NCBI RefSeq assembly: GCF_943181435.1
Contig: NZ_OW969598.1
Span: 124,001 to 188,000, forward strand
DNA from: Neisseria sp. Marseille-Q6792
GTDB taxonomy: Bacteria; Pseudomonadota; Gammaproteobacteria; Burkholderiales; Neisseriaceae
Reading direction: 5' to 3'
DNA: 64,000 bases
The first letter of the stretch is position 1, and each line of letters starts with the position of its first letter. Below the pieces are notes generated by a model, which had not been told where the DNA came from, ran no database searches, and was given only the letters and a program-made list of their open reading frames with translations. Positions 12,850-25,230 of this stretch are shown in pieces. The position numbers and the translations under genes are program-made.

Positions 12850-14445
12850 TTACAGTTTAACCGAATGTTCGCGCGTTTCGTGGAACACGATATCCGGCCA
12901 GCGTTCTTGCGTGAGTCCCAGATTCACGCGGTTAGGCGCAAGGTAGGCGAGGTTGCCGCCTGCGTCTATCGACAGATTGCCTGCATTGGCTTTTTCAAAT
13001 TCCGCCAGTTTTTTCTTGTCGTCGCACGATACCCAGCGCGCCGACCAGATGGATGCGCTGTCGAACACGGCTTCCACGCCGTATTCGTTGGCGAGGCGCG
13101 AGGTAACGACTTCAAACTGCAACACGCCGACCGCACCCAAAATCAAATCTGCGCCGCTCATCGGTTTGAAAACCTGTACCGCGCCTTCTTCGCCAAGCTG
13201 TTGCAAACCTTTTTGCAGTTGCTTGATTTTCAGCGGGTTTTTTATGCGAACGCTGCGGAACAGTTCGGGCGCGAAGAATGGGATGCCGGTAAACGCCAGT
13301 TGTTCGCCTTCGGAGAAGCTGTCGCCGATTTGGATGTTGCCGTGGTTCGGGATGCCGATGATGTCGCCGGCGTAGGCTTCTTCCACCAGCTCGCGGTCGT
13401 GGGACATGAAGGTTACCACGCTGGAGGCGGCGATTTCGCGGTTGATGCGCAGGTGTTTCATCTTCATGCCGCGCTCGAATTTGCCGGAGCAGACGCGCAA
13501 AAAGGCGATACGGTCGCGGTGTTTCGGGTCCATATTGGCTTGGATTTTGAAGATAAATCCGGAAAATTTTGGCTCGTCCGGCTCGACCATGCGTACGGTC
13601 GCATCGCGCGGTTTCGGAGCGGGTGCCCATTCAATCAATGAATTGAGGATTTCCTGAATACCGAAGTTGTTAATCGCCGAGCCGAAGAACACGGGCGTGA
13701 GTTCGCCTGCAAGGAATTCGTCGAGATTAAACTCGTTGGAAGCCGCCTGTACCAATTCGATTTCGTCGCGTAACTGTTGGATTTCTAATGGAAAGCGTTG
13801 TTCCAATTCGGGATTATCGATGCCTTTGATGATGTCGAACTCGTGCGGCAGGCGCTCGCCGCCTGCATCGAAGAGATAGATTTCGTCGTTCAGGATGTGG
13901 TACACGCCTTTGAAGTTTTTGCCCATGCCGATCGGCCAGGTGACGGGTGCGCAGCGGATTTGCAGGATGTTTTCCACTTCGTCCAGCAATTCCAAAGAAT
14001 CGCGTACTTCGCGGTCGTATTTGTTCATGAACGTAACAATCGGCGTGTTGCGCAGGCGGCAGACGTTCAAGAGTTTGATGGTTTGCGCTTCCACGCCTTT
14101 TGCCGCGTCGATAACCATCAAGGCGCTGTCGACGGCGGTCAACACGCGGTAGGTATCTTCGGAGAAGTCTTGGTGTCCCGGCGTGTCCAAGAGGTTGACG
14201 GTATGGTCTTTGTAGTCGAACTGCATCACACTTGATGCCACGGAAATGCCGCGCTGCTTCTCGATGTCCATCCAGTCAGAGGTGGCGAATTTGCCGGTTT
14301 TCTTGCCTTTTACCGTACCCGCGCTTTGAATCGCACCTGAAAACAGCAAGAGTTTTTCAGTCAGCGTGGTTTTACCCGCGTCGGGGTGGGAGATGATGGC
14401 AAACGTGCGGCGACGGCGCACTTGGTCGAGGATTTCTTGGGACAT
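12850..14445 (-). CDS. prfC: Peptide chain release factor 3
   Basis: A 531-residue translational GTPase that removes RF1/RF2 from the ribosome after peptide release. Visible are the G1 motif HPDAGKTT, switch [14 protein letters not shown] (G4), and the RF3-type domain II and C-terminal domain ([20 protein letters not shown]). The start at 14445 ([20 protein letters not shown]) is preferred over one five codons upstream by family length (E. coli 529). A terminator follows, and nothing else is in the transcription unit. Confidence 0.95.
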   Translation of the reverse strand: MSQEILDQVRRRRTFAIISHPDAGKTTLTEKLLLFSGAIQSAGTVKGKKTGKFATSDWMDIEKQRGISVASSVMQFDYKDHTVNLLDTPGHQDFSEDTYRVLTAVDSALMVIDAAKGVEAQTIKLLNVCRLRNTPIVTFMNKYDREVRDSLELLDEVENILQIRCAPVTWPIGMGKNFKGVYHILNDEIYLFDAGGERLPHEFDIIKGIDNPELEQRFPLEIQQLRDEIELVQAASNEFNLDEFLAGELTPVFFGSAINNFGIQEILNSLIEWAPAPKPRDATVRMVEPDEPKFSGFIFKIQANMDPKHRDRIAFLRVCSGKFERGMKMKHLRINREIAASSVVTFMSHDRELVEEAYAGDIIGIPNHGNIQIGDSFSEGEQLAFTGIPFFAPELFRSVRIKNPLKIKQLQKGLQQLGEEGAVQVFKPMSGADLILGAVGVLQFEVVTSRLANEYGVEAVFDSASIWSARWVSCDDKKKLAEFEKANAGNLSIDAGGNLAYLAPNRVNLGLTQERWPDIVFHETREHSVKL

Positions 14446-14612
14446 GGGCTTTCTTTGCAAAAAGTTTCAGGCCGCCAGCAGACGGCCCGAATAATGTTTG
14501 GGATGGACGGATTGTACAAAAAAGTGCTTGATAATTCAATGCTTGGAGCGCAGTTGTATGGGTCGTGCCGTATCGGGATAAGGTAATGGCCTGAAACGGA
14601 GGGGCTTATTGT

Positions 14613-14653
14613 CAAAATGCCGTCTGAAACCAAATCAGGTTTCAGACGGCATA
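14613..14653 (-). terminator. DUS terminator after pta
   Basis: ATGCCGTCTGAAAC and GTTTCAGACGGCAT pair across a short loop, about 15 bases past the pta stop on the - strand. AT-type uptake sequences. Confidence 0.75.
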
Positions 14654-14667
14654 CTTTTGGGGCTTTA

Positions 14668-16170
14668 TCAGCCTTCCATTTGTTTTGCCTGAACCGCAGT
14701 CAGGGCGATGGTAAACACGATGTCTTCTACCAGTGCGCCGCGGGAGAGGTCGTTGACCGGTTTGCGCAGGCCTTGCAGCAGCGGGCCGACGCTTAAGACG
14801 TTGGCGTTGCGTTGGACGGCTTTATAGGTGCAGTTGCCGGTGTTCAGGTCTGGGAAGACCAAAACGGTTGCCTGTCCTGCGACCGGGCTGCCCGGGGCTT
14901 TCGATTTGCCCACGCCCGGTACGGTTGCCGCATCATATTGCAGCGGGCCGTCGATGGCGAGATCGGGGCGTTTTTCTTGGGCAAGTTTGGTTGCTTCGAT
15001 GACGGTATCGACATCGGGACCGCTGCCGGAGTTGACCGTAGAGTAGGAAATCATGGCCACTTTCGGGTCGATGCCGAAGGCTTTTGCGGAATCAGCAGAC
15101 TGGATGGCGATGTCGGCAAGCTGTTGCGCAGTCGGGTTCGGATTAACCGCGCAGTCGCCGAAGACGAGGACTTGGTTGGGTAGCAGCATAAAGAATACGC
15201 TGGATACGAGGCTTGCACCCGGTGCGGTTTTAATCAGTTGCAAAGCGGGGCGGATGGTATTGGCGGTCGTATGAACGGCACCGGATACCAGGCCGTCCAC
15301 ATCGTTTTGCGCCATCATCATCGTACCGAGTACCACGGTGTCTTGCAGTTGCTTGCGCGCGTCTTCGGGTGTCAGGCCTTTGGATTTGCGCAGTTCGCAC
15401 ATCGGCTCGACGTATTGTTCGACTAATGAGGCGGGATCGACGATTTCCAAAGAGTCCGGTAGGCTGATGCCGCGTTCTTTGGCAACGGCTTCGACTTCTT
15501 CGCGTTTGGCAAGCAGGACGCAGCGTGCAATGCCTTTTTCGTGACAGATGGCGGCGGCTTGGACGGTGCGCGGCTCGGCACCTTCCGGCAGGACGATACG
15601 TTTGTCGGCTTTGCGGGCGAAGTCAATCAGGTTGTAGCGGAATTGGGCGGGCGAAAGGCGTTTGGTTTGTCGGTTTGCCAATACGGATACGTCTTTCAGC
15701 GCGCTGCTTGAGCCGAAGAACGTTAAACCGGTTTTTTCGGCAGCCGCTTCGGCAACGGAGGCTGCCGCACCGTCGACAATAAAACCTTCTAATACGCCCG
15801 GTGCAGTGGCAAAGAACTGTTTGGCAAGGTTCAGCCGGTGCGCCAGTTCGTCTGCATCGGCGTTGTCGGAACGGACGGCAAATACGGCGGCAGCGTCCAA
15901 AGAGAGCGCCAGTTCGACGTTTTTGCCTGCAAGGTAGATTTTGTCGGCATCGGGTGCGATGCCTTCGATAATGAGGTTGTCGGCATCGAGTGCGGCAACT
16001 TTACCGACCGTCGCGTCAAACCAGTCGTCGCTTTTGCCTTGCGCCAACAGGGCTTCTGCTTGTGTGTCAAAGGCTTGGAAAACTTGTGCGTTCAAGGCTT
16101 TTGCAAATGACCGGGCGGCGGCGGATGCGTCAAGTCCGGCAGATACGGGTACGATGAGTACTTTTGCCAT
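14668..16170 (-). CDS. pta: Phosphate acetyltransferase
   Basis: A 500-residue enzyme interconverting acetyl-CoA and acetyl phosphate. The C-terminal PTA_PTB domain (about residues 175-495) is clear: [40 protein letters not shown], and the conserved [16 protein letters not shown] block. The N-terminal third ([20 protein letters not shown]) is a shortened P-loop-like domain; the enteric enzyme is about 714 residues and also has a DRTGG domain. It is a monocistronic unit between fbpC and prfC. Confidence 0.92.
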   Translation of the reverse strand: MAKVLIVPVSAGLDASAAARSFAKALNAQVFQAFDTQAEALLAQGKSDDWFDATVGKVAALDADNLIIEGIAPDADKIYLAGKNVELALSLDAAAVFAVRSDNADADELAHRLNLAKQFFATAPGVLEGFIVDGAAASVAEAAAEKTGLTFFGSSSALKDVSVLANRQTKRLSPAQFRYNLIDFARKADKRIVLPEGAEPRTVQAAAICHEKGIARCVLLAKREEVEAVAKERGISLPDSLEIVDPASLVEQYVEPMCELRKSKGLTPEDARKQLQDTVVLGTMMMAQNDVDGLVSGAVHTTANTIRPALQLIKTAPGASLVSSVFFMLLPNQVLVFGDCAVNPNPTAQQLADIAIQSADSAKAFGIDPKVAMISYSTVNSGSGPDVDTVIEATKLAQEKRPDLAIDGPLQYDAATVPGVGKSKAPGSPVAGQATVLVFPDLNTGNCTYKAVQRNANVLSVGPLLQGLRKPVNDLSRGALVEDIVFTIALTAVQAKQMEG

Positions 16171-16410
16171 GATATATCCTTTCGTATGCTGCGGTGTGCA
16201 GCATGTATGTTGGAAGTGTTGTGATTTGAGGGGAAATGTCGGGATAGGCTATTTCCCGTCCAGTTTGCGGAAACAGGTATTTTCTGTTTTTGGGCGGCAG
16301 TCGGTCTTACGCTGCCGCGTGTTTCTATATTAACAAATAAATTATGTTTTCAACAAGATGAATATCGCCAGACATTGGCACGCCTTTCAGACGGCATGGT
16401 GTTTCCAAAC

Positions 16411-17496
<1,086 letters not shown>

Positions 17497-19014
17497 TTAT
17501 TTGAAGGCGTATTTTTTCAGTATGAATACGGGCAGGCCTGAAAACAGTACCAGCATAAGGGCATACGGGGTGGCGGCGGCATATTGTGCGTCTGACGTGT
17601 ATTCCCAAACGGCGGTGGAGAGCGTGTGGACATCATCTGCGGTCAGCAGCAGGGTGGCGGTCAGCTCTTTCATCAGGTTGAGGAAGACGAGTGCGAATGC
17701 GGCGGTAATGCCGGGCAGGATGGACGGCAGCACCAACGTCCTGAAAATAAAGAAGTGTCCGCGCCCCAATGTTGCGCCGACCTGTTCCATGCCTTTGGGG
17801 AATTGTTCCAAGGAAGTCCTCAGGGTGGTTTGCGCCATCGGCAGGTAAAGCATGAAATAGGCAAGGACGACGACGATAAAGGTTTGGTAAACGGATGGTG
17901 CGTAGTTGATGCTGAAATAAATCAGCGACAAGGCGATCACCAGGCCGGGTACGGCGTGCAGCAGGAAGGGCAGCCTGTCTATCCATACGGTCAGCAGGTT
18001 GCGGTAGCGTATGGATGCCCAAACCAAGGGCAATGCGCACAAAATGGTCAATAATGCGCCGGCGGCGGATACGCCCATCGATCGGGCAAATGCATCGAAT
18101 ACGGATACGAGTTCAAATGTGCCGGACGAGCCGACCATCATCCAGCGGATAAGGATGCCGAATGGGATGACGATGCTTAAAACCAGCAGCGAGCCAAGAA
18201 AAAATACTGTGCAGATTTGCGCGGGCAGCTTCATCGTTTTGACCGGGTAGGGGCGGGCAACGCCTTTGCCGCTGTGATAGAGCTTGGTTTTTCCACGGAA
18301 AATGCTTTCTCCAAATACGACGATGCCGCACACTGCCATTAAAACGGCGGACAGCAGCGCGGCGGTGTTATTGTCGAACGACATTTCGTATTCTTGGAAA
18401 ATGGCGGTGGTAAAGGTCGGATAGTTGAGTATCGATACTGCACCGAATTCAATCAGCATGTGCAACGCAATCAGCAGGATGCTGCTGCCGATGGCAGGTT
18501 TGAGTTGGGGAAGTATGGCGGAAAAGAAAGTTTGCAGGCGGCTTTTACCCAAGGAAAGGCTGACTTCTTCAAACGACAGGCTGATGCGTTTGAGGGCTGC
18601 CTCGACCGGTAGGTAGGCGAGGGGAAAAGACGACAGGCTCATAATCATAACGGTTCCCCAAAATCCCTCCACGCGGAAAGTCAGGCTGATCCATGTAAAG
18701 CAGCTGACAAATGCAGGTATGCATAAGGGCAGAGTAATTGCCGTCTGAAAAAAGGTTTTGCCGAAAAAGCGGTAACGTTGGAACAGGACAGCGCAGGTAA
18801 TGCCCAAAACGATAGAAATCAGGGTAACGCCGAACATCAGCATCAGGGTGTTTCCCAGCAAATCAAACATGCGTGGGCGGAACAGCAGTTCGTAGGCGCG
18901 TGTTGCACCAACCTGCCACGAACGCATGGCGACATAAAGGAAAGGAAGGGTCAGCGGCAAGGCGATAAGCAGGATGAGGGCGGTCAGCCATGAGGGTATT
19001 TTGTTGCGGGACAT
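17497..19014 (-). CDS. fbpB: Ferric iron ABC transporter permease (fused two-domain)
   Basis: A 505-residue inner-membrane protein with about 12 predicted helices in two BPD_transp_1 repeats. The first EAA-like loop is in EAALKRISLSFEEVSLSLGK and the second in LRTSLEQFPKGMEQVGATLG, both of which contact FbpC. The fused arrangement is typical of the SfuB/FbpB family. It follows fbpA after a gap with a stable hairpin, so it is probably expressed less than fbpA. Confidence 0.95.
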   Translation of the reverse strand: MSRNKIPSWLTALILLIALPLTLPFLYVAMRSWQVGATRAYELLFRPRMFDLLGNTLMLMFGVTLISIVLGITCAVLFQRYRFFGKTFFQTAITLPLCIPAFVSCFTWISLTFRVEGFWGTVMIMSLSSFPLAYLPVEAALKRISLSFEEVSLSLGKSRLQTFFSAILPQLKPAIGSSILLIALHMLIEFGAVSILNYPTFTTAIFQEYEMSFDNNTAALLSAVLMAVCGIVVFGESIFRGKTKLYHSGKGVARPYPVKTMKLPAQICTVFFLGSLLVLSIVIPFGILIRWMMVGSSGTFELVSVFDAFARSMGVSAAGALLTILCALPLVWASIRYRNLLTVWIDRLPFLLHAVPGLVIALSLIYFSINYAPSVYQTFIVVVLAYFMLYLPMAQTTLRTSLEQFPKGMEQVGATLGRGHFFIFRTLVLPSILPGITAAFALVFLNLMKELTATLLLTADDVHTLSTAVWEYTSDAQYAAATPYALMLVLFSGLPVFILKKYAFK

Positions 19015-19032
19015 AAATCGGATTCGGATAGA

Positions 19033-19065
19033 AAACGGTCGGACAGCAGGGTTGTCCGACCGTTT
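19033..19065 (-). promoter_or_regulatory. Intra-operon hairpin between fbpA and fbpB
   Basis: A perfect 13-bp stem (arms 19033-19045 and 19053-19065, AAACGGTCGGACA and its complement) with a seven-base loop, then a short T-rich run on the - strand. It could act as a partial terminator or 3' stabiliser so that FbpA is made in excess. Confidence 0.7.
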
Positions 19066-19078
19066 GAACGGAAAGAGT

Positions 19079-20086
<1,008 letters not shown>

Positions 20087-20149
20087 CTAATGAATGAGGG
20101 TGTATATCTTGTTAAGACATAACGGGGTATAGTGTATTCCTTCTTTTTT

Positions 20150-20172
20150 ATAAATGCAAATAATTATTTTTT
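20150..20172 (-). promoter_or_regulatory. Fur-like box upstream of fbpA
   Basis: On the - strand AAAAATAATTATTTGCAT (about 20154-20171) resembles the AT-rich Fur consensus GATAATGATAATCATTATC, about 80-100 bases before fbpA. Iron-repressed expression of fbpABC is known in pathogenic Neisseria; the exact site here is inferred. Confidence 0.5.
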
Positions 20173-20371
20173 TAAATTTGTTATTATCTGATTCGGTTAT
20201 TGTTTGTTCTGACTTGTATTTTTTTTCGTGCATCGCGCCCGTAAGGCGGAAGCAGCGGGTAATGCGTGTCGGAACGGGCAAAAACCGGGCTGTTTCATAT
20301 TGCCGTACGGGCGGCGGAATGCGGGCAAAGGCGGCATCTTGATTTGCCGGAATACTTGAGAACCCTTCCCT

Positions 20372-20842
20372 TTAAAATGCCGTCTGAACAGGGTTGCCGG
20401 AATAGTATTGCCATCCCAGCAGATACAGTTTGTCGGGGTCTTGCCAATATTGTTCATCCAGACTGTTCAGCAGCGAGGCGGTTTTGTTGTCGAGATGCTG
20501 TGTTATATCCCACATTTCTTTTAGGGTTTTACCTTCCGATTGGAGGTGGCGGATTTCTTTGTCCAATGCGTCTGCCGCCCGATGGATCAGCATTGCGCTG
20601 TGTACCGCGCCGATTTTTTTCAGAACGGAACAAGTCTTTTCGGCGGCGGGAAAACCCCAGTTGCAGACAAATTGCAGTATGCCGCCGTTGCCGATGTCGG
20701 CTTCCGCCCGCCAAATCAAAACCAGCTCCTGTTCCCGTCCGTCCATGCTTTCAAGTTTGCCGTCATGCTGTTTAAAAAGTTTGTCCACCGCCTGCCACAT
20801 CATCTGTTCGAAGCGGTCGGCTTGGGTATCCGTATCGGTCAT
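20372..20842 (-). CDS. DMP19-family (DUF4375) protein, possible DNA mimic
   Basis: A 156-residue protein with the DMP19/DUF4375 C-terminal pattern: LIWRAEADIGNGGILQFVCN, then LKKIGAVHSAMLIHRAADAL. It is strongly acidic. Neisserial DMP19 is a DNA-mimic protein that blocks DNA binding of a helix-turn-helix transcription factor; other family members are uncharacterised. The gene is alone between fbpA and argH. Membership in the family is well supported, while DNA mimicry is an inference from the family. It may be a paralogue rather than DMP19 itself. Confidence 0.72.
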   Translation of the reverse strand: MTDTDTQADRFEQMMWQAVDKLFKQHDGKLESMDGREQELVLIWRAEADIGNGGILQFVCNWGFPAAEKTCSVLKKIGAVHSAMLIHRAADALDKEIRHLQSEGKTLKEMWDITQHLDNKTASLLNSLDEQYWQDPDKLYLLGWQYYSGNPVQTAF

Positions 20843-20861
20843 CGTGTTCTTGCCTTTTAAA

Positions 20862-20892
20862 AATGCCGTCTGAACATTTCTTCAGACGGCAT
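20862..20892 (-). terminator. DUS terminator after argH
   Basis: ATGCCGTCTGAA and TTCAGACGGCAT separated by a seven-base loop, just after the argH stop on the - strand. Confidence 0.75.
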
Positions 20893-20898
20893 CGGGGG

Positions 20899-22275
20899 TT
20901 AAGCCAACACTTCACGCCAGCGTTTGACTTGGAGGAGTACCTGTTCCGGCGCGGTGCCGCCCAAGTGGTTGCGGGCGTTTAAGCTGCCTTCGGGTGTCAG
21001 CACGCTGTAAACGTCGTCGGCAATCAAATCGCTGAAACCTTGCAGGACTTCAAGCGACAATTCGCTCAAATCAACGCCAGCTTCATCGGCATGGCGCACG
21101 GCTTGGGCAACGACTTCATGACTGTCACGGAAGGGCATACCTTTTTTGACCAAGTAATCTGCCAAATCGGTGGCAGTGGCGAAGCCCTGCATCACGGCGG
21201 CGCGCATATTGTCGGGTTTGACGGTTACGCCGCGCATCATGTCGGCGTAAATCCGCAGGGTGTCGATGAGTGTGTCGGCAGTGTCAAACAGCGGTTCTTT
21301 GTCTTCCTGATTGTCTTTGTTGTACGCCAAGGGCTGGGATTTCATCAGGGTAATCAGGCCGATAAGGTGCCCGATAACGCGTCCGGATTTGCCGCGCACG
21401 AGTTCGGGCACGTCGGGGTTTTTCTTCTGCGGCATAATGGACGAACCGGTGCAGAAACGGTCGGCGATGTCGATAAAGCCGAAACGCGGGCTCATCCACA
21501 AAATCAATTCTTCGGACAGGCGGCTCAAGTGAACCATAACCAGAGAGGCGGCGGCGGTGAACTCGACGGCGAAATCGCGGTCGGATACGGCATCGAGCGA
21601 GTTTTGGCAGATTTGTTCAAAGCCCAATAGTTCGGCGGTAATTTCGCGCCGAATCGGGTAGGTCGTCCCCGCCAGTGCGGCTGCGCCGAGCGGCATACGG
21701 TTGACGCGGCGGCGGCAGTCCGCCATCCGTTCGTTATCGCGGCCGAGCATTTCGACGTAGGCGAGCATATGGTGTCCGAAGCTGACGGGCTGGGCGACTT
21801 GCAGATGGGTAAAGCCGGGCATAACGGTTTCGGCGTTTTGTTCCGCTAAATCCAGTAATGCCGTCTGAAGGTTTTGAATCAGGTTTTGGATAACGGTAAT
21901 CTGATCGCGCAGCCACAGGCGGATGTCGGTGGCGACTTGGTCGTTGCGGCTGCGTCCGGTGTGCAGACGCTTGCCCGCATCGCCGATTTTGTCGGTCAGG
22001 CGGCGTTCGATGTTCATATGGACATCTTCCAAATCGGACGACCATTCGATTTTGCCGCTGCGGATTTCTTCGAGGATTTCCGCCATACCCCGGCGGATGT
22101 CCGCCAAATCGCCTTCGTCCAACACGCCGGTTTCTTTCAACATTTGCGCGTGGGCGAGCGAGCCTTGGATGTCCCATTCGGCAAGCCGTTGGTCGAAACC
22201 GATGGAGGCGGTGTATTGTTTGACGAGTTCGGAAACGGGTTCGTTGAAGCGTCCGGACCAGGTTTTGTCGTGCAT
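20899..22275 (-). CDS. argH: Argininosuccinate lyase
   Basis: A 458-residue fumarase/aspartase-superfamily enzyme that splits argininosuccinate to arginine and fumarate, the final step of arginine synthesis. Visible are the N-terminal [20 protein letters not shown], the [13 protein letters not shown] block with the active-site His region, [19 protein letters not shown], and the flexible signature loop [12 protein letters not shown] with its catalytic Ser. It is the last gene of a four-gene run (membrane protein, rdgB, galU, argH), 18 bases after galU. Confidence 0.96.
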   Translation of the reverse strand: MHDKTWSGRFNEPVSELVKQYTASIGFDQRLAEWDIQGSLAHAQMLKETGVLDEGDLADIRRGMAEILEEIRSGKIEWSSDLEDVHMNIERRLTDKIGDAGKRLHTGRSRNDQVATDIRLWLRDQITVIQNLIQNLQTALLDLAEQNAETVMPGFTHLQVAQPVSFGHHMLAYVEMLGRDNERMADCRRRVNRMPLGAAALAGTTYPIRREITAELLGFEQICQNSLDAVSDRDFAVEFTAAASLVMVHLSRLSEELILWMSPRFGFIDIADRFCTGSSIMPQKKNPDVPELVRGKSGRVIGHLIGLITLMKSQPLAYNKDNQEDKEPLFDTADTLIDTLRIYADMMRGVTVKPDNMRAAVMQGFATATDLADYLVKKGMPFRDSHEVVAQAVRHADEAGVDLSELSLEVLQGFSDLIADDVYSVLTPEGSLNARNHLGGTAPEQVLLQVKRWREVLA

Positions 22276-22293
22276 AAGGATTCCTTGATGTGG

Positions 22294-23163
22294 TTATTCG
22301 GTACGGTATTTTTCCAAAAGGCGGCGGAAGGGTTCGCCGGTTTCGGGGTGTTTCAGGCCGTAGGCGACGGTGGCTTCGAGGTAGCCCAGTTTGCTGCCGC
22401 AGTCGTAGCGTGTGCCTTCAAAGGGGTGCGCCAGGACAAATTCGTGATCGAGCAGCTTGGCGATGCCGTCTGTAAGCTGGATTTCGTTGCCCGCGCCGCG
22501 AGGCAGTCCGGTCAGTAAGTCGAAAATGCGCGGGGTGAGGATGTAGCGTCCAACAACGGCAAGGTTGGAGGGCGCGTCTTCGGGCTTGGGTTTTTCGACA
22601 ATGCCGGTAATGCGTTGGAACTGTTTGAGCTGTTCGGTTTCGACGATGCCGTATGAGCCGGTTTGCGACGGTTCGACGGTTTCTACGCCCAAAATGCTGT
22701 TGCCGCTGCGTTCGTACACTTCGACCATTTGTTTGAGCGCGCCTTTTGGGGCATCGATTAAGTCGTCAGCCAAAATCACGGCGAAAGGTTCGTCGCCGAT
22801 GGCGGCGCGGGCGCACAATACGGCGTGTCCGAGTCCCAGTGCTTCGGCCTGGCGGATGTAGAGGCAGGTAATGTTCGGCGGCAGGATATTGCGGACGTGT
22901 TCCAGAAGTTTGTCTTTATGGCGCATTTCCAACTCGGTTTCGAGTTCGTATGCCTTGTCGAAATGGTCTTCGATGCTGCGTTTGTTGCGTCCGGTAACAA
23001 ACACCATTTCCGTGCAGCCGGCTTCCACGGCTTCTTCCACGGCGTATTGGATCAGCGGCTTGTCGACGATGGGCAGCATTTCTTTCGGGCTTGCCTTGGT
23101 GGCGGGCAGGAAGCGTGTTCCCATCCCTGCGACGGGGAAGACGGCTTTTTTTATCGGTTTCAT
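22294..23163 (-). CDS. galU: UTP-glucose-1-phosphate uridylyltransferase
   Basis: A 289-residue nucleotidyltransferase making UDP-glucose for lipooligosaccharide and capsule sugar precursors. The N-terminal [20 protein letters not shown] binds UTP, followed by [20 protein letters not shown], and the central VILADDLID and [20 protein letters not shown] blocks, all typical for GalU. It follows rdgB by 27 bases and precedes argH, so it is likely co-transcribed with both. Confidence 0.95.
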   Translation of the reverse strand: MKPIKKAVFPVAGMGTRFLPATKASPKEMLPIVDKPLIQYAVEEAVEAGCTEMVFVTGRNKRSIEDHFDKAYELETELEMRHKDKLLEHVRNILPPNITCLYIRQAEALGLGHAVLCARAAIGDEPFAVILADDLIDAPKGALKQMVEVYERSGNSILGVETVEPSQTGSYGIVETEQLKQFQRITGIVEKPKPEDAPSNLAVVGRYILTPRIFDLLTGLPRGAGNEIQLTDGIAKLLDHEFVLAHPFEGTRYDCGSKLGYLEATVAYGLKHPETGEPFRRLLEKYRTE

Positions 23164-23190
23164 TCTTTTTCCTTTGTATTGTTTTGATGT

Positions 23191-23790
23191 TTAAAGGGCG
23201 AGTTTGCGGATTAAATCGGCGAGTGCCTGCGCGCGGTGGCTTTCGCGGTTTTTGACCTCCGAATCCAATTCGGCGGCGGTTTTGCCGTGTTCGGGCAGAT
23301 AAAAATACGGGTCGTAACCGAAACCGTTTTGCCCGAGCGGTGTGTCGTTCCATTGTCCGTGCCATACGCCTTCGGCGATAATCGGGCGCGGGTCGTCTTT
23401 ATGGCGGACAAAAACCAATACGCAGACATAGCAGCAGCTTTTGTCGGCTTTGCCGGCAAGTTCGGTGGCAAGTTTCAGGTTGTTGGCGGTATCGGATTTG
23501 GGATTGTCGCCCGCGTAACGTGCGGAATGGATGCCCGGTGCGCCGTTTAGGGCGGCCGCACAGATGCCGCTGTCGTCGGCGAGTGCGGGCAGCCCGCTGT
23601 ATTTGGTGGCATGGCGTGCTTTTGCCAGCGCGTTTTCGACAAAGGTGGGATAGGGTTCGGGGCATTCGGGTATGCCGAACTCGGATTGCGGCAATACGGT
23701 AATGCCGTATGGTTCGAATAGCTTGCCGAATTCTTTGAGTTTGCCTGCATTACCGCTTGCCAAAACGATTTTTTCCGGTTTTTCAGACAT
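23191..23790 (-). CDS. rdgB: Non-canonical purine NTP pyrophosphatase (RdgB/HAM1)
   Basis: A 199-residue house-cleaning enzyme hydrolysing dITP, ITP and XTP. The start at 23790 (MSEKPEKIVLASGNAGKLKE) gives the conserved SGNxxK nucleotide-binding motif. ALADDSGICAAALNGAPGIH and GYDPYFYLPEHGKT are the other family blocks, with the catalytic Asp in DDSG. Its start overlaps the preceding gene's stop by eight bases, indicating coupling. Confidence 0.94.
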   Translation of the reverse strand: MSEKPEKIVLASGNAGKLKEFGKLFEPYGITVLPQSEFGIPECPEPYPTFVENALAKARHATKYSGLPALADDSGICAAALNGAPGIHSARYAGDNPKSDTANNLKLATELAGKADKSCCYVCVLVFVRHKDDPRPIIAEGVWHGQWNDTPLGQNGFGYDPYFYLPEHGKTAAELDSEVKNRESHRAQALADLIRKLAL

Positions 23791-24016
23791 AGCGGTTTTC
23801 CTGTGCGGCGGATTGGGCGGCGCGTAGGGATTTGTGCCGCAGGTAGAGGGCGAGTGCGCCGATTTGCCCGAACAGCGCGCCGAATGCGAAAAGGAAGGCG
23901 GCGACGGCAAAGGCCTTGCTGCCGACGGTCAGCAGATAGGCGCCCAAGAGGACGAGCAGCATAAATGCCAGTGTGAACAGGGCAACAGACAACAGATAGG
24001 TTTTTCGGCGGTTCAT
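23783..24016 (-). CDS. Small two-helix membrane protein
   Basis: A 77-residue protein with two membrane helices (about residues 8-30 and 35-58) and a basic C-terminus (RHKSLRAAQSAAQ). It overlaps the rdgB start by eight bases, so it is translated with that operon. No family was recognised, and no function is proposed. Confidence 0.7.
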   Translation of the reverse strand: MNRRKTYLLSVALFTLAFMLLVLLGAYLLTVGSKAFAVAAFLFAFGALFGQIGALALYLRHKSLRAAQSAAQENRYV

Positions 24017-24085
24017 GGCGTTCGGTCGGAAACGGTATGTTCGGATTATAGCCGATTAGGACGGCATTCCCTAGAGGCTGGAAAA

Positions 24086-24115
24086 ATGCCGTCTGAAGGG
24101 GCCTTCAGACGGCAT
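24086..24115 (-). terminator. DUS terminator after ppa
   Basis: ATGCCGTCTGAAGG and CCTTCAGACGGCAT pair over a tiny loop, 13 bases beyond the ppa stop (- strand transcript), with TTTTTC after the stem. Confidence 0.75.
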
Positions 24116-24128
24116 GGGAAGGCGGATG

Positions 24129-24662
24129 TTATGCCTGTTTGTTCCAGCGTTCGATGGATTCTTTGATGACTTTTTTCGCTTCTTCCACATCACCCCAGGA
24201 TTCGACTTTGGTCGTACCCGCTTTTTTCAGGTCTTTGTAGTGGTTGAAGTGGAACTCGATTTGTTTGATCAGTTGCTGCGGCAAATCGGCCAAAGTTTTG
24301 TAGGCGTTGCCGTTGTTGCGGTCGTCGGCAGGAACGCAGACGATTTTGTCGTCAACTTCGCCGTCGTCAACGAATTTCATCACGCCGATAACGCGCGCTT
24401 CCAAGAATACGCCGGTTGCCAAAGGTTGTTCTGTAACGAGTAGCACGTCCAATTCGTCGCCGTCTTCGTCTAATGTTTGGGGAATGAAGCCGTAATTGGT
24501 CGGTTTGGCGAAGATGGCGGGTTCGACACGGTCGAGTTGGAATGCGGCCAGTTTGCGGTTCCATTCGATTTTGTGGTTGCTGCCGGCGGGGATTTCGTTG
24601 ACAACGTTGATGATGCCGCCGTCCACGTCGCCGGGGGTCAGGATTTGGTTGAAGTCTGCCAT
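24129..24662 (-). CDS. ppa: Inorganic pyrophosphatase, family I
   Basis: A 177-residue soluble enzyme that hydrolyses pyrophosphate and drives biosynthetic reactions. Family I features are seen: EIPAGSNHKIEWNRKLAAFQ near the N-terminus, NYGFIPQTLDEDGDELDVLL carrying the metal-binding DxDxxD-type aspartates, and a second pair near DDGEVDDKIVCVPADDRNN. It is monocistronic with a terminator at each side. Confidence 0.95.
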   Translation of the reverse strand: MADFNQILTPGDVDGGIINVVNEIPAGSNHKIEWNRKLAAFQLDRVEPAIFAKPTNYGFIPQTLDEDGDELDVLLVTEQPLATGVFLEARVIGVMKFVDDGEVDDKIVCVPADDRNNGNAYKTLADLPQQLIKQIEFHFNHYKDLKKAGTTKVESWGDVEEAKKVIKESIERWNKQA

Positions 24663-24734
24663 TTGGTTTCCTTTGTTTCTGAGGATTTGAACGGCAGGAG
24701 TATAGCAAACAAAAAGTTTGATGGAAACGCCGCC

Positions 24735-24778
24735 ATGCCGTCTGAAAAGGGTTCCGGATATTTTCAGACGGCATTTTT
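24735..24778 (-). terminator. DUS terminator after the Nudix gene
   Basis: ATGCCGTCTGAAAA and TTTTCAGACGGCAT flank a GGGTTCCGGATA loop, and the stem reaches the last base of the Nudix gene's stop codon region. The right arm continues into ATTTTT. Confidence 0.7.
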
Positions 24779-25230
24779 CAAAGCCTGCCCAAGCGTCTGC
24801 CTAATTCCAAAATCGCGCGCCTGTTGGACGGGGAAAATACTTTTTCCGCCGCTTCTTCCATATCGAACCAACCGTAGGAGACGTGTTCTTCGGGTTGCAG
24901 GGCGATGGGCGTATCACGCGGGATTTCGGCAGAGAAGAGGTGTTCGCGGTTTTCAAACACGCCTTTTGGATAGCGGTGCCGCCAGTGGTGGTAGATTTCG
25001 TAAACCGTGCTGTCGTGCCAGTCTTGAAGCTGTCCTTCCGCCAGCAGTATGCCGGTTTCTTCCCAAACTTCGCGCCTTGCCGTTTGGGCAACGGTTTCCC
25101 CGGGTTCGAGGCTGCCGGTTACAGACTGCCAAAATCCTTTCGGATGCGTGCGTTCGATGAGGAGGATACTGCCGTCCCCGTCATGGAGTACGACCAGTGC
25201 GGAGACGGGGTATTTGAGCGGTTTTGCCAT
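24778..25230 (-). CDS. nudB: Dihydroneopterin triphosphate pyrophosphatase-type Nudix hydrolase
   Basis: A 150-residue Nudix protein. The Nudix box is complete: GSLEPGETVAQTARREVWEE followed by TGI. The N-terminal YPVSALVVLHDGDGSILLIE and the GFWQSVTGS block resemble NudB, which removes pyrophosphate from dihydroneopterin triphosphate in folate synthesis. The start at 25230 (MAKPLKYPVSALVV) follows GAAAGATG; one two codons upstream is possible. It is the first gene before tRNA-Pro. Confidence 0.85.
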   Translation of the reverse strand: MAKPLKYPVSALVVLHDGDGSILLIERTHPKGFWQSVTGSLEPGETVAQTARREVWEETGILLAEGQLQDWHDSTVYEIYHHWRHRYPKGVFENREHLFSAEIPRDTPIALQPEEHVSYGWFDMEEAAEKVFSPSNRRAILELGRRLGRL

